DNA of 64,000 nucleotides from Gnetum montanum (GCA_015680685.1 MNCI01027305.1:82760-146759), one strand, 5' to 3'; shown: positions 10,617-23,677, counted from the stretch's first letter. Numbers and translations: made by a program. Notes: a model not told the origin generated them from the letters alone.

Positions 10617-12505
10617 AACCATTATAAAGCCCCTAGTTCCTTTGTCTTTTTTTTTACACATTCTTCATCTTTACTTATTTTTGTTTTACACCATCGTTAA
10701 CATTTTTACTACTTCTTCCTCTATTATAATTTGTTTGAATTACTCTCACTTGTTGTATAATAAATGCTCATGATGGTGGATTGTACTATAATGGTGTTGA
10801 TCACTAATGTTTGGTTTTTACCTTTGAATTTTAATGTTGATGCTAAGATATGGTTTCTTTTGATAAAATAGGCAATGAGTCCACATCATCCATTCATCCA
10901 TACAACTCCATGGTCTCCCTTTGTTTTGGAAATGTATTGTCCTTTTTTTTCTAAGAAAACTTATTAATGAATTGGTGGCTTGGTATTCTTTAAACCAAGA
11001 AAAGATACAAATGGATTGAAAAGGGTGTGACTTCAAGGGAATTCGATGCATTTGTGCTAGCTATTCTTTTGGGTACTTGGATGTTTTTCATAGGTTTTCT
11101 GCCATTCTGCTATTGACCAATATCAGGAAGTTGAATAAATCAAATAAGTCTTTGCATGGTGTGGTCCTTACTAAAAAAAAAAAATTGGTGGGAATTCAAA
11201 GCACACCCCTTAGACATAATAAAGAAACATGGGCTACAAGCACTAGTTATGGCACTAAATATTCATGTTACCCATGTTTGAAGGTTATCTCTAACTACGA
11301 CCCTTCCTCACTTCCTATTTCTCTATTTTTCTCCTTTCAGAATGGTGGTTGCTTTGTGAAAGCATTCTCATTGCTTTAGGAGGATGGGTTGGTCAAGTGT
11401 GTTGATGAAAGATCATTAGATGTGGTTAGTTTTAATTTGGATTTGGTCCAAATTTTATTAAGTCACCTTAATCACATACTACACAAGGTACTTTACACAA
11501 CCTTGATTTTGGGATTCCATTCCATTCCATTCTCTCTTTTTGTATTGCTTTCTATATTCCACCTCATTGCTGATTTTATGATTAGTCAATATCTTGGTTG
11601 ATGTATTGTTATTCTTTGGTAAATTCTTGTGGGTAAGTTCTTAACCATTGTTTCCATATGACATTCCTAGAGGCTACAGACTCTTCGGTTTGTGGCTTTA
11701 TCAGGGCATCAGGGGCATGAGCTCACATTGGGGAGGACCCACTAGCTTTCCTTTTTGGTGCAATTGTTAAGTTCTTTCTCTTAAACATTTCCTACAATCA
11801 ACTATTTCTCATTTCACCCCATCCATCACATACATTTTTGTTTTTATTTTATTGGCTTCACCATTGTTATTTCTCTCATCTTTCTTATTCTTTCATTTTC
11901 CACCCTATTGTTATCGGAGGTTTGCTCTTAGTCATGGGGACATGTTGCAAATTTTTCCATTTCATTACTTATCTCACCCCTACACCTTGGGTAGTTATCA
12001 ATTGCAAATGTCTAACCTAGTATCTACCATACCCACAACCTAGCCAATGTGCTTCATATCAAGGCAAGGTATCAATTACATTATGCCTTATCTAACCTTG
12101 CTAATTTGTGATTGTGTTGTATGTGCAGATGTCGATCACATGAACAATGGACTGGGATAGAAGGAAGCACTTAGGATGGATTGGAGTAAAAAGCATTTAC
12201 ACAAGGAACAAGCTTGATCATGTGGGCATGGATGAATGACGGTGTGCACATTTCGACATCAGTAACAATGCGCCTCATTTTCTTTTCTCTCTCTCTCTTC
12301 AAGCTATCAAATGAGGGTCTGGATGCCATCTATGTACAGTGTTCACCACAATGGTTATGAACACCAATGTTGTAATATGTTTTTTAATCCATTCATTGGG
12401 CACTTTGAGTCTGTCATTTCATATCATCATCAGTTGCTGTTTAGTCAATAATCCCATAACTTCCCAATATTTTGTAAAGAACTTGAGGACAAGTTTTTAT
12501 TTATT
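10617..12505 (+). other. Element B 3' spacer, no additional ORF
   Basis: This is 1.9 kb of AT-rich DNA between integrase and the PPT. The first part matches the spacers of C and E (CAATGAGTCCA and GGTGTGACTTCAAGGG blocks). No long frame, no GATATC promoter module and no coiled-coil region is seen. The small open frames here look like chance. Confidence 0.6.
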
Positions 12506-12506
12506 C

Positions 12507-12515
12507 ATGGGGGTA
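12507..12515 (+). other. Polypurine tract of element B
   Basis: ATGGGGGTA lies immediately before TGATGAG of the LTR. The same (C)ATGGGGGTA precedes the LTRs of D, E and G, where it reads TACCCCCAT on the plus strand. It is the expected plus-strand primer. Confidence 0.75.
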
Positions 12516-13362
12516 TGATGAGTTGCAATATCAGACCCCTAATATTGGATCCTCGATATCAGATACACGATATCAAAGATGGCAAAGTGATATTAGACAT
12601 GCGACATCGGAACTTGTCTTGTCACCTATAAATAAGAGATGAGGGCACTTGATTTTGTGGTTAGTTTCTTAGTCCCTTAGTCGAACTCTTGTACTTTTTC
12701 CTTTCTAGAGTTAGAATTATTTCTAAGTGTTCGTAGTAGGGGTCATAAAGTGAATGGATCTTTATTCAAGCATTGTATACCTGAGCACACCTTGTGTCTA
12801 AAAATAAAGATGAACTTTGTGATAAACCTTGCAACATTTAGAATAGCTTAATTATTTCATTTAAATGTTATTTACTATTGCTTGCTACTCTCATTAGTTA
12901 ACTAATGTTATTTTATTGAATTGTTAATTATCAAAAAATTAGCACACTTAGTATGACCACTTCAAGCATGCATGGAACACTTGGTAACCTAGTAATGATT
13001 AGCATTTGGTAATCCCAGTAGTGTTACATTGGTTTAGGATGTGTCCGGCAAGTGGGAACGAATGCTGGTGTTAGGACTAGTTAGAGAATAGTTGATTAGT
13101 GAAATTAAATTAGTTAACTCAAATTTTTTATTTCTCTATTTCAAGCACTAGGAACATAAAACATAAAAAACATAAAAATAATATACCTCAAGTTTACTTA
13201 ACCATACAGTCATGCCTTACAAGTAAGCTTGGGAAGATAATGATCACATAACCCATCCTTGTTTTGTGTAAGCGCATAAGCACTTAATCCTTGGAGTTTG
13301 ATTGAATCATGTGTAAACACGTATTCGTATGGTTGGGTGTAGGGGTACCTCACCACTCATCA
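12516..13362 (+). repeat. Element B middle LTR (shared by two copies)
   Basis: 847 bp, TGATGAG...CTCATCA, with TATAAATA at 12627-12634 and AATAAA at 12803-12808. It is followed at once by a PBS and a second gag, so it is not an end of the element. GATATC-type motifs precede the TATA box. Confidence 0.9.
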
Positions 13363-13363
13363 T

Positions 13364-13380
13364 TAGTGCCGTTTCCAGGG
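13364..13380 (+). other. Second PBS, tRNA-Asp type
   Basis: TAGTGCCGTTTCCAGGG keeps the central TGCCGTT that the first PBS has lost. Together the copies point to a tRNA-Asp primer. Confidence 0.7.
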
Positions 13381-13497
13381 ATTTTGTTGTTTATGCACTG
13401 ATTAGAACTTTGGAAATATTTCCATCATTGGAATGAACCCATAAGGTTAGTTATCCTACAATCATTGAAAAAGAGTATTGCACACTAAATAATCAAT

Positions 13498-16074
13498 CCT
13501 GTTTCCTTCTTCTTATGAGAGTGCTTCACTGACTATATCTGACACAATGAACAATCGGAGGCATAGTACACATGATGATCCACTAGTGCCCGCCAATAGT
13601 TTCACATGGTATACGCTTATCTTGATGAGTATATACCAAACTTTACCTTTATCCTCCACAAAGATGAACAACTGCGTTGGCATGACTTAGAAGGTAACAT
13701 AGTGTTATCTCTTGATCGCTCAATCCTAAGCATGCTTCTTCGTGCTCTCAGATGAATTGGTATGCATCACTTACAGGCAGAGTACGTTGTGCATGAACAC
13801 AACTCAAGAGAGTATCAACCCATAGAGGCACAACCCCAAAGGGACCTACAATAGGAGAGACATTACAAATCTATGAAGGACAAGTCATCTCAGGATGTTC
13901 CATATGTCCTAAGTAAAAATGAGGGTGGTGAACCTGCCTCAGGAGGTTTTCCACAAAATGATATTCCTCTTGTTGACTTCAGTTAAGGAGTTGTATATTA
14001 GAATCTTCACTCAACTATTCATAACCCAGGTTCTGATACCAATGGACACAAAGAGTTTGAAAAAGGAACACGAACATGTGACATTGAAAAACATTTCGAT
14101 TGTAATAGTGACTGAGGCCAAGACCACCAAAGAGAAATGATAGATTCCATCATGGTGCTAGTCCTCCTTCCTCTTAACCTTCATCATCTCCTTCCCCCTC
14201 TCCTTTAGGATTTGAATGCAGTCACAAAGGGAAAGATCATGAGGAAAATGGTAAGCGAAATAGAGATCATAGACAAAATAGTCGAGAAAGGGGATGAGGG
14301 CATTGCAGAGAAACACATCACGAAAGAAGGGAGAGTAGGGAACAACATAGGAATCATAGATGCTATAGACAATACGATCATGATGAACCCCTACTTACCA
14401 CCCAAAGTATGTGAGACATAATAGAGGCTGTTAGGATTCCAACAAGGTAGTAGAAGGATAGTAGGATCAAAAGGCTAGACATGAACAACATCCCATGATT
14501 TGAAGGGGGATACAATGCTGATCCTCAAAATCATCTACAAGCATTTCACGATGCATGTACCTTGCAAAATATAGAAAATAAGTGGCAAAAACTAAAATTG
14601 TTTCCATGGACACTGATCAAGAAAGTAGAAAGCTGGTACCAGTCCTTAGAATTGGAATCTATTTGTTGATGGAGTACCATGTTAAGGTTATTCAATGATA
14701 AGTATCAAATGTACTATGGAGTGTCCAACCTACGTAGGTAAATCCAAAGATGGAAACAAGGAGGACACGAGCCCTTGGATGCTTCCATGGGCTGATATTA
14801 TGCACTATTACATTGTTGCCCTAGCCATGGTTACTCACAAAGGGAACAACTATGCCACCTTGTGGATGGGCTTAGGTATGAAACATGAAGAACCCTTGTG
14901 ACTTATGCTGAAGGAAGGCTATTTGAGCTAAGAGCCCATGAAATACAAAGATTGTTGGAGCAAGTTGCCAAGGAGGAAGGTGAGTTAAGGAAAATAAAAA
15001 GTATGAAGGAATACAATAGAGATCCTTCCCTCTGAAAGAAGGAAGTTAGATATTGTGAAGATGAAGAAGAGTCACCACTCAAAGAGATGGTGAATAGGAA
15101 GACTTTGCCCATTCAAAAATTTGCATGAGATGTATTGAAAATGGTAGATCAAATGTGGAATTCCCTAGATGATAAATTTCAAACTGTTCTAAAAATAGTT
15201 GAGGAGTCTAGAGAGCAAAGTAGTGAGCAAGAGAGAAGGAAAAAGAAAGAAGCTGAGTTTGCACGTAACCAAGGTAAGGGTAAAGTTACCATCATTGAAG
15301 AGGTTGTGGATTTGGACATAGAGAATGATGGCAGATGTGAGATATGCCAATATGACCATCCTAAAGGATGTTACCTAGTAGTCTCACACCTGTAAGAATA
15401 TGGGGTGTATGCACTAAATCCATGATTAAATAGACGTAAAGCAGCTAGAAGGTTACCTTATCCTCAAGGTAACCCAAGGAAGTTCCACCAACCCTTGACA
15501 TATTATCCGAGTGGAGATCCACCACAACTGAATGTACAATATCAACAATGGCAACACCCACAATCATGGGGAATGCCATTACTACATGAATAATACCCTT
15601 ATCGTCAACCTGACCCATACAGGTACTACGTGCAAAAGTCGATCTCTCCATGTAACTCCACTAGTCACGTCACTCCTTAGCCTCAATACCAGTCCCATGA
15701 GTACTATAGAACTCCTTCTCCTTGGAGTGATATTCCACAAATGTACTATCCTTCTCATCCAACTGCACCTCTTCCACCATTAGCTCCATTACCACCTACT
15801 CCAACTATGTAGGGTGAGCTTCTTGCCTAGCTGTAGCAACATAACACTACAAGGGTTGTCAATCCTCAATCTATTGTTGGTTTAGACAACCGCACAAAGA
15901 AGAGACCCTTCTTTAGAACCAATAGTCCAACCAAGTCCTTACAGCCACAAGCAGCTAATTGTCCAATTGCCTCACCATCATTTGAATCTTTGGAGCTTCC
16001 TTCAAATCAAAAATCACACCCAACACACATAGTATGTTGACTCATGCTATTATGATTGGATTAAAGCTAGCCAT
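13498..16074 (+). pseudogene. gag: Element B gag, second copy (broken, truncated)
   Basis: It is colinear with 4387-6970: the N-terminal HSTHDD region, the core gag region at about 14490-14960, VDQMWNSLDDKFQTVLKIV at 15140-15200, the Cys/His motif EICQYDHPKGC near 15340, and the proline/tyrosine-rich tail. It has many stops and frameshifts. Similarity to the first copy runs through AGCCAT at 16071-16074 and stops there, where element C LTR sequence begins in its middle. Protease and everything downstream are missing. Confidence 0.8.
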
Positions 16075-16571
16075 TACTGGGCATATCAAGCAATAACACT
16101 ACTGTGATTACCAAGAGAATATGTGTTATGCTTGAAGTAGTCATACTTATGTGTGTAATCTATCTCGCTTAATTATCTCATTAACATAATAATTGGGAAA
16201 TATTTAATAACTAATTAAAAATATTTAGTAAATAATTGGAAATAATAAATGCATAAATAAAGTAGCTAATCTAGCCAAAGTGCTGCAAGGTTTATCAGAA
16301 ATCTCATCTTTATTGTTGCACATATTGTCATGCTTAGGTACAACAATGCTTGAATAAAGATCTATACACTCAATGACTCCTAATACAGGCACTTAGGAAA
16401 AAAATTATAACTTTGAAATGGAAAAAATGCAAGATCTCTGTTGCAACTACAATCTACTTATTGCCATAAATGTGGCTACAAGGGCTTATTTATAGCTGAC
16501 TATAGACACTATGTCAATGAGGCCACGTCGACAAGGTTTTGTCAACACAACCGACAGAAAATGACTCATCA
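16075..16571 (-). repeat. Element C 3' LTR, truncated
   Basis: It matches 49781-50338 of the C 5' LTR. The first match is TACTGGGCAT and the end is ACTCATCA (minus-strand start of the LTR). About 370 bp corresponding to 49411-49780 are missing. Some of the palindromic U3 region near 16500-16560 is also shorter than in the 5' copy. Confidence 0.85.
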
Positions 16572-16599
16572 TACTTCCACAACTAGAGAAAAACTTGTC

Positions 16600-19500
16600 C
16601 TCAAGTTCTTTTATGAAATTGAAAAGATATGGTATTATTGATTGACTTTTCTTCAAACAAAATAAATTAACCAACTTGACAAAAAATGGAGTGTACAGAT
16701 CAACACATTACAAAAAATGAAGGTGTTCAAAAGACAAAATTAAACATCATGACTCAAATCTTCAAAATTGAACAACACGTTCCTTGATAGTGTGAAGCTT
16801 GTTGGAGAAGATCAAACAGTCACAAGTGGTGGTGGTTCTTGAGGCTCTGAGGGACCTTCTCTGGCTTCACGCACAAGTGGTTGAGATGGCTATAGCTGTC
16901 TTGCTATTGCTACAACTTTAGGCAGGAGGTAGAAAGCATCCAATAGTGCTTTCATTTTCTGCTTCTTACTCTTAGGATCATCCAGCATTCATGTAGCTTC
17001 CTCAATGTGGGTTGGAACAGGCACATCCCAAGGACATGGGATTGCTGGAAAAAACTTCTTAGCATTAACAAACTAGGTAGTGAACTATTTGCATTCAATG
17101 TCAAACACCATGACTATGTTCTTTAGCTCCTAGTAGTCATTCATCTATCTAGCTCAATTCTCAATGATAGATCATTGATCTCTGAATTGCCCTTTGAGAA
17201 CTTCAAGTTCAACATTAGCAATCTCAAGCTTTTGCTTGGTGTCCTTGTGGTGTTTGAACTCTACCTCGTATAGCAAATACGAGCTATGTAGTTATTTCTC
17301 CAATTTTGACCATGGCCGTCTAGCTATCAGCATTACCAAGTTAGCATAATGAAGATTAGCCAACTCCATGTACTCTATGATTTCCTTGATTTGAAACTCC
17401 TTTAAGCAAATATCCACTTTGTTGTAGGCATCAATCCCATCAATGATGGGTTGCCACATCTCTCTTCCTTGTTGGAGCTGCTAGAGGGCTTCATTTACTT
17501 TTGCCTTTACCATCTGAATTTTTTTTCATTTACTTTCTTCTATAGGCCAACCTGGTCCTTATATTCATTCTTCACTTTCGTAAATTTTAGGGCTTCATTC
17601 TTCTAGGTAGTGATCTCAATGCTTAATTTCTGGTGTGAGGTGCATACCTCCTCCATTGATAGATTACAATTTTCTACAGCGAATTTCCTCAATTCAGTGT
17701 TTACCCTGGCAAGTTGCTCCTATTGTTGATGAATGAATTCTTGCATTTGATCTTTTTGCACATCAACATTTTGTAGGTGATGATTTTGTGAGGTCTATGC
17801 CTTGTTCTCTTAACACATCTGATTCAAGTCCTTTTTGATTGAGTGTGTTTCAGCTTCTGCTACAGACTGTTTAAAGATGGCCATCACTACCTTTTGCTTA
17901 GCCTTCTAAAATAATTCTTGAAGTTGTTTGATAACTTCATCCCTTGTCACTGTTGGACTAAGGATTTCTTGTTCTACAAGTTAGGCATGAAGTTTACAAC
18001 CTCTGTGGCCAAGCTTTGATTTTTCTCTTGGATCATTTCTAGTTGCCCCTCCAAGATAATGCATTTTTCCCTTCCTTTTAGCAGCTTTGTTTGGGTTGTT
18101 GTGATGTTCTTTGGAAGATCAAAAATGTCTAGAGTTGGTTGCCCGATTCCTACTAGTCATTCCAGCAATTTTTCATGTTGGGTTGTGTTCAATTTTTCAC
18201 TGACTATGCCTATGGATGTTTGCATGTCTTGAAGTGTAGATACATTTGGTACAAACATTGTGGATGCATTTAATGCTTCTACTACATTGTTAGCTACCAA
18301 TTTTGTCATTGTTTCCTGCCATTTGCCTCTTTGCCTTCCCTCAACCTTGTTGCGACAGTGATGGAATTCCCATAAATTTTGGGAATAGATGATGTGTTTC
18401 TAGTGATACCATCACCTCTTGAGTATTGGGATCTAACCTTGAAGGCAATTGCATTCTTTGGGAAGAGAAAATGGGATCACCCCTCTCCGTCTAGCTAACT
18501 GTTTGGGCCACCTCATTAAGGTGACTCATCATTGGCCAGCACACAAATGGATTTGCCCCACTCATTCCTGCTTGCTACTCTTGCTCACTCAAGAGCTGTT
18601 CTTGGATTCTTTGTAGTTATTCCATGGTTGTGTAGGCCTCCATTGTTGTTTCCTAAGTGGGTGGTGGTGGTAGTAGCTCCTCTAATTGAGTCATTGCTAG
18701 CATCTTCTCTTTCATGATCTCAGACCATGAAGCCAAAGGAGTATGCTTGAGTGTGGCATTGGAGTAGTGAATGATGCCTAACCTCTTGTGAAGTTTTCTG
18801 ATGAGGCATGGAAAGGGTAGGGTCTTCCTTCCACATTCATTTTCTTTGAAATGCTTCTCAATCTCCAAGTATAGTAGTTGTGGAAGGTTAATGGGAAACT
18901 TCTCACTTAGAGAAACACATGCTTAGGTGAAGAAAGAAGTCACCCTGCTTGGTTTCATTGTTGGATTGAGGTGATAGGCCACAATCTTAAAATAAATCCA
19001 CTTTGCCAAATAAATCCACTTTGCCAATGTGAGCACACCATACTCCTTATGGTCCATTCCATAATAATGCTAGCTCCACTCCTTCTTGGCCTCAATGTCA
19101 CCTTGCATGGATAATTTTGCCAATTGTGTCCCAGTGTTAGGTAACCCAAGTACCTATGTAATAGGACACCTGAATGTCCTTGATCTTGACTATGGATCCT
19201 GACTTTTGAGTATTCCAGAAGAGGTATGTTTCTTCCATGTGCCACTCCCCACTGGATGTGATGATTGGCCACATGGGCAAGGTTCATAATTGAGTCTTGA
19301 CATCCTTTGGAGCCTTCTCTAAAAATGGCTTGAAGTTGATCTCCTGAAAAATGGATCATTGAATTTTTTAGGACCTCAAGCCTTGGCACAACTCTAAGCA
19401 CTTCTCCTCTTTGTGATTTTTCGGTTAGCACTTCTTCCTCTAGAATGTTTTGGATAGATTCCACTTTGAGCTCCTCACCAAGAGCTCCTGTTGCATGGGT

Positions 19501-19608
19501 TGCCTCAAGCAGTTCTTGGCCTTGTTTTTGCTAGCCCCTTCCATCTTTGGGTCATTTCTCTAATGGTTGCAAGGTTTCTCCTTCCTAGAGACATTTTTGC
19601 TTTGGTGC
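16600..19608 (-). pseudogene. Element C additional ORF (env position; globular plus coiled-coil)
   Basis: The frame begins with ATG at 19606-19608 (MAPKQK). E, D and F have the same kind of start. The segment down to about 18650 resembles the 'putative plant transposon protein' family: HW-GRNIPLLEYSKV-like, then GRKTLPFPCLIRKLHKRLGI and ASWSEIMK (about 18660-18870). The rest to 16600 is rich in Leu, Glu, Lys and Gln in the right frame and looks like coiled coil. It has many stops and frameshifts. I see no clear signal peptide or transmembrane segment. It is on the pol strand and downstream of it, where Athila-like elements carry an env-like gene. Function unknown. Confidence 0.6.
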
Positions 19609-19639
19609 CATCAGTAATCACAATAAGACCATGGATTAG

Positions 19640-19935
19640 CAATCATAGTGTAACTTTAAAATAATATTTGTGATTATGATTGATCATCAAATTATCATTA
19701 AATCAACAAATTTGTATTATGGTCAATCATAATCATAATTACAGATGGATTAATAATTTGTATTATGGTCAACAAATCATAATCACAAATCATTTATTAA
19801 TAATTTGATGATAATACAATCATTTGTTCCAACAAATTTGTATTATGGTCAATCATAATGACAAATATGTATTATCATTTATAAATCATAATAATAAACA
19901 AATTATTATTTATTTATGTATTATCATTAATAAAT
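19640..19935. repeat. AT-rich imperfect repeat array in C spacer
   Basis: Blocks such as TTTGTATTATGGTCAA(C/T)(A/C)AA and AATCATAATCACAAAT recur at least three times each, in direct and near-inverted order, just upstream of the additional ORF. It looks like local slippage or duplication. No function is evident. Confidence 0.55.
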
Positions 19936-21010
19936 CATCCCAAAGGTTGTTGGAACGGTTAATTTTGTGAAAAAGTTGATGTTTGTTGGAAAGGTGGAAT
20001 TTGTGGTTAAAATAAACTAGGAAGTTCCATCCTTGGTCTAGACGAAAACCATCCGCTTTCAGTGACTTTGCATCACCACTCTAAGATCGATCCACCCACT
20101 CAAGACATAAGAGTGCTTCCATAAAACAACCACCATTTCACAAAGAGAAGAAAAGAGAAGTAGGAAGTTAGAGAGAGGGCCTTAGTTAGAGGGGACCTTT
20201 AGGCATAGGTGCATGTTGTACAAGTCCCTTAACTAATGCTTGTAGTCATTTTACTTGTCCAAGGGATGTGCTTTGAATTTCCATTATTTTTTTTGTTTTC
20301 TTGAATAGGAACCACACGATGCAAGGATTTATTTGTGTCGAAGGAGTATGATTTGAATTTCCATTATTTTTCTTAAATGGGAACCACACCATGCAATGAC
20401 ATTATTTGTCTTCCTATTAGTGGTTGGTGTGGAATTGTAAGAAATCCATGAAAAAACTCAAGCACTCAAGTAAGAAGAATAGGATAAAGAGTATTGATTC
20501 CCCTTGAAGTCACACCCTTTACAAACCTTTGAATTATTCCTAATTTTGGAACTACCAAGGTCACCAATTGATTAAAAGTTTCTTTAATGAAAAGGGACCT
20601 CAAATTCCTAGAACAAGGAAAACCATAGAGTTCGTTGGATGGGTGGATGTCATGGACTCATTGCCTATTCCATTAAAAATAAACCATGTGAAAGTCATTA
20701 GACATTAGAATTCAGAAATAAAAACCAGACATTAGCAATCACACATTAAGAACAAACCATCATTGGTAAACAACAATAATGACACTATGTATTGTGACAA
20801 TAAAGCACTCTTTATTAGCAAAAATAAGAAAATCTCATACTCAAACAAAAAAAAAAAAAAAACCAAATGTATAAGAAAGTGTAAAATAATAAAGAAAGTT
20901 CAAAGGTACTAAAGGTGGTGTAAAATTAGAAAAATTCAAGAATAAAAAATTTGTAAAATCAAAAATGTGAAAAAAGGTAGAAAAACTAAGAGGCCATGGT
21001 AATGATCAGC
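19936..21010 (-). other. Element C spacer between integrase and additional ORF
   Basis: No long ORF. It matches the spacers of B and E (CATGGACTCATTGCC and CCTTGAAGTCACACCC on the plus strand). An A run lies at 20850-20865. I see no GATATC or CATCGATG promoter module of the kind found in D and E. Confidence 0.55.
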
Positions 21011-21017
21011 ATGGATG

Positions 21018-21032
21018 TCCATCTCCCCCACA
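21018..21032 (-). promoter_or_regulatory. Conserved purine tract after integrase (C)
   Basis: The minus strand reads TGTGGGGGAGATGGA, the same motif and place as in B, E and F. Confidence 0.5.
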
Positions 21033-21049
21033 ACTGAGTTGGAAGGAGG

Positions 21050-22290
21050 ATGTCCAAAAAATAGAAAGTGGTTGTTCATTTGTTGAGGTTGTAGTTGCAC
21101 TAACTTATCTTGGTTTGAGGAAAGACTTTACTTGTTGGATGTTAATCAACTGCTTTTTATTTGGGCTATCAAGTTTGTAAATCAACATGATCCCAGAGGA
21201 AAAGGTTTGATCAATTATATAGGGTTCCTCCCACAATGTTTGAAATTTTTTATTTTGGGGTACATGTGTGGGGTTGTAGTAGAGAACCTTATCTCCTTGT
21301 TGAAGTTTTACTTTCCTGATTCTAAGGTCATGACATTGCTTGCTGAATGCCTTGTTTACCTCATTCAGCCTTGTTTACCTCATTCAAGGATAGGACCACT
21401 AATCAATTTTCATCTAACACATTCAAGTTGATTAGCCTTTCTTTCTATGCTAGACTTAGGTCAAGGTTTAAATCATAGGTTGTTGAGAGTTTATAGAGCT
21501 CAAACTAGATTAGGAACATTGAAAGTTTCTTGTACACTCACTCATAGGGAGAATAGTGAATAGGAAGTTTCCAAGTTGAATGATAAGCCCAAAGAGCATC
21601 ATTAAGCTTTGTACTCCAATCCTTCTTATATTTACTAATGGTTCGCATTAGTATTTTTGTAATCTCTTGGTTGGTCACCTTTGCTTAATCATTGGCTTAG
21701 GGATGATAAGATGTTGTTAACTTATGTTCTACCCCCAATAATTACATTAATTTTATAAATGTGGAACCTATGAAATGAGTTCCATTATCAGAAATTAGTG
21801 AATGTGGCATCCCAAACCTATTCACAATATTTTGTTATATAAATTTGGCAATAGTGGATGATGTACAATCAATAATGGCTACTAATTCTACTCATTTTGT
21901 GTAGTAGTTAACTACTACTATAATATACACCTTTCTATTGGACATGGGTGTGATGGGATCCATGAAGTCAATGCCCCATATGTCAAAAGGTTTCAATGGT
22001 CGAATCCACTATTGAGTATCTTCCATGCGAGTGGTCATCGCCTCATCACATTGACAACATTCACAAGAATTGATGAACTAGTGGGCATCCCTAAAGATTA
22101 TGGGCCAATAGTATCCTACCATTAGGATTTTTATGGCCATGTGTCTCGCTGCATAGTGGCCTTCGCAAGGCCCTTTGTGAGCATCCTACAGAACGCATAG
22201 TTGATCTTTGTTAGGGATACACCAATGGATTAGGCCATCAACACACACCTTGTAAAGGTGTTCATTGATTTCCATGAAGTATTTGGCCTA
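21050..22290 (-). pseudogene. Element C integrase (broken)
   Basis: On the minus strand the zinc region, with a Cys pair near 22040-22070, precedes the core. LISDNGTHF near 21780-21800 keeps the second catalytic Asp. A GYSP-like block and the C-terminal GPY-type segment (about 21110-21330) follow. Stops and frame changes occur throughout. It lies between RNase H and the conserved purine tract, as in B and E. Confidence 0.75.
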
Positions 22291-22338
22291 ATGAAGAAAT
22301 TGTTGCTTTTTTCTAAAATCTAAGTCTTGTGGCATCTC

Positions 22339-22830
22339 TTAAGTAAGAAGATATGTGAGAATGCTATTATACCATGTTGCTTTTATAGGCGTTTGCTCAC
22401 TTATTGCTCCAGTAAAGAGGAGTTTGTCTAGAAATTGATTAGAGAGTGGGCTCTCCTCCTCTTTGTTATTCCATCTTAAGTAAGAGTGGTGGTTAGCGAG
22501 CACATTCTTAGTTCCTTTTCGATCTATCATAGTGAGATCAAATTCTTGCAAGATCACGAGCTGCCATATGATACAAGGGCTCACTGTTGGCTTGTTCATA
22601 AGGAAGTGAATTGCACTATGGTTTGTATGTACAAATACTTTGTAACCTAGCACATAATGTCTAAATTTTTCTAGTGTGTACACCACTACCATTAATTCTT
22701 TCTTCATGTGGTGTAGTTTAACTATGCTCCCACAATGCTTCGAGTTGCAGTGGATATAATATGGACATTTCTTATCGTCCATCTACGTAAGCACTACTCC
22801 CAAATCATAGTTAGATGCATCTATCATAAT
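22339..22830 (-). pseudogene. Element C RNase H
   Basis: An open frame at 22782-22339 shows KKELMVVVYTLEKFRHYVLG, HTNHSAIHFLMNKPTVS, ILQEFDLTMIDRKGTKNV and a charged tail (RWNNKEEESPL). This is RNase H plus the linker to integrase. The N-terminal strand with the first Asp is upstream in another frame. It is one of the longer open stretches in C. Confidence 0.8.
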
Positions 22831-23677
22831 ATGGAATGGTTTGGACCAACCTGGTGCTTATAGGATTGGTGTTTCTACAAGTTTCTCTTTGAATTATTGA
22901 AATGTGTGTTCACACTCCTTCATCCAAATGAAAGGTGCATCTTTCTTTATAAGCTCTACCAATGGCTTTGTAATTTTAGAGAAATTCTCAATAAATTGTT
23001 GGTAGTAGCTAGTGTGTTTAATGAATGATCAAACATATTTAATAGTCTCTGTTTGATATGTTATTCCTTGGATAACCCTAACCTTTTTTTGAGTCTACCT
23101 TAATCCATTTCTACAAAATTTAGTGCCCTAGCACAATGCCTTCTTGGACCATGTGATGACTCTTTTACCAGTTGAGTTGTAGGTTTTTCTTTACACATCT
23201 CTTTAGTACTTACTCAAGTCAATCCAAGGCTTGCTCAAAGGTAGCTTCATAGGTGGAAAAGTCATCCATGAAGACTTCAACACCACTACCAATTTTTTGT
23301 TGAAAGATACTAAGGACCAAGCATTGAAAGATTGCAAGGGCATTGCATAGATCAAATGTCCTCTTTTAGTATGCAAAAGTCCCTTAGGGACTTGTGAATG
23401 CTATCTTGGCTTGATCTTTGAATGCAATTTGGACTTGGTTATAGCCACTATAGCCATCCAAAAAGTTATAATAACAAAGCATGGATATGGTGTCTAATAC
23501 TTGATCCACAAATGGCAAAGGAAATTGATCCTTAAATGTTGCCATATTTAATTACATAAAGTCGATGTAGACCTACCATTTTCCACCCTTCTTTGGTACA
23601 ATTATGAGTAGGCTAACCCAGTCACTATCTATTATTGGATAGCTAAACCTTACCTTGAGAAGTTGCTCTATCTCCTC
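22831..23677 (-). pseudogene. Element C reverse transcriptase, 3' part
   Basis: The catalytic motif VFMDDFS is intact (FMDD codons at 23261-23272). The frame upstream is cut at 23677 by element D and resumes at 32352. Several stops are present. A PKKGGKW-like region near 23575-23600 marks the palm start. Confidence 0.8.

Larger units (their letters stand above)
3388..16074 (+). mobile_element. Element B: Ty3/gypsy, LTR-gag-pol-LTR-gag, truncated
   Basis: The element reads LTR (3388-4250), PBS, gag, pol, 3' spacer, PPT, LTR (12516-13362), then a second PBS and a second gag (13363-16074) that stops abruptly at 16074. The left flank is CTTAA (3383-3387); the right flank is lost. The second LTR therefore serves both as the 3' LTR of the first copy and the 5' LTR of the second. 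This fits unequal recombination between LTRs or between neighbouring copies. There is no additional ORF between integrase and the 3' LTR, unlike C, D, E and F. It is inserted into the LINE RT. Confidence 0.85.

Noticed and set aside
10506-12043. Several 60-115 codon plus-strand frames in the B spacer
   Set aside because: They overlap each other, have no recognisable motif, and homologous spacers in C and E do not keep them open.
21132-21431. 99-codon plus-strand frame
   Set aside because: Antisense to the integrase C-terminus of C, with no motif of its own.
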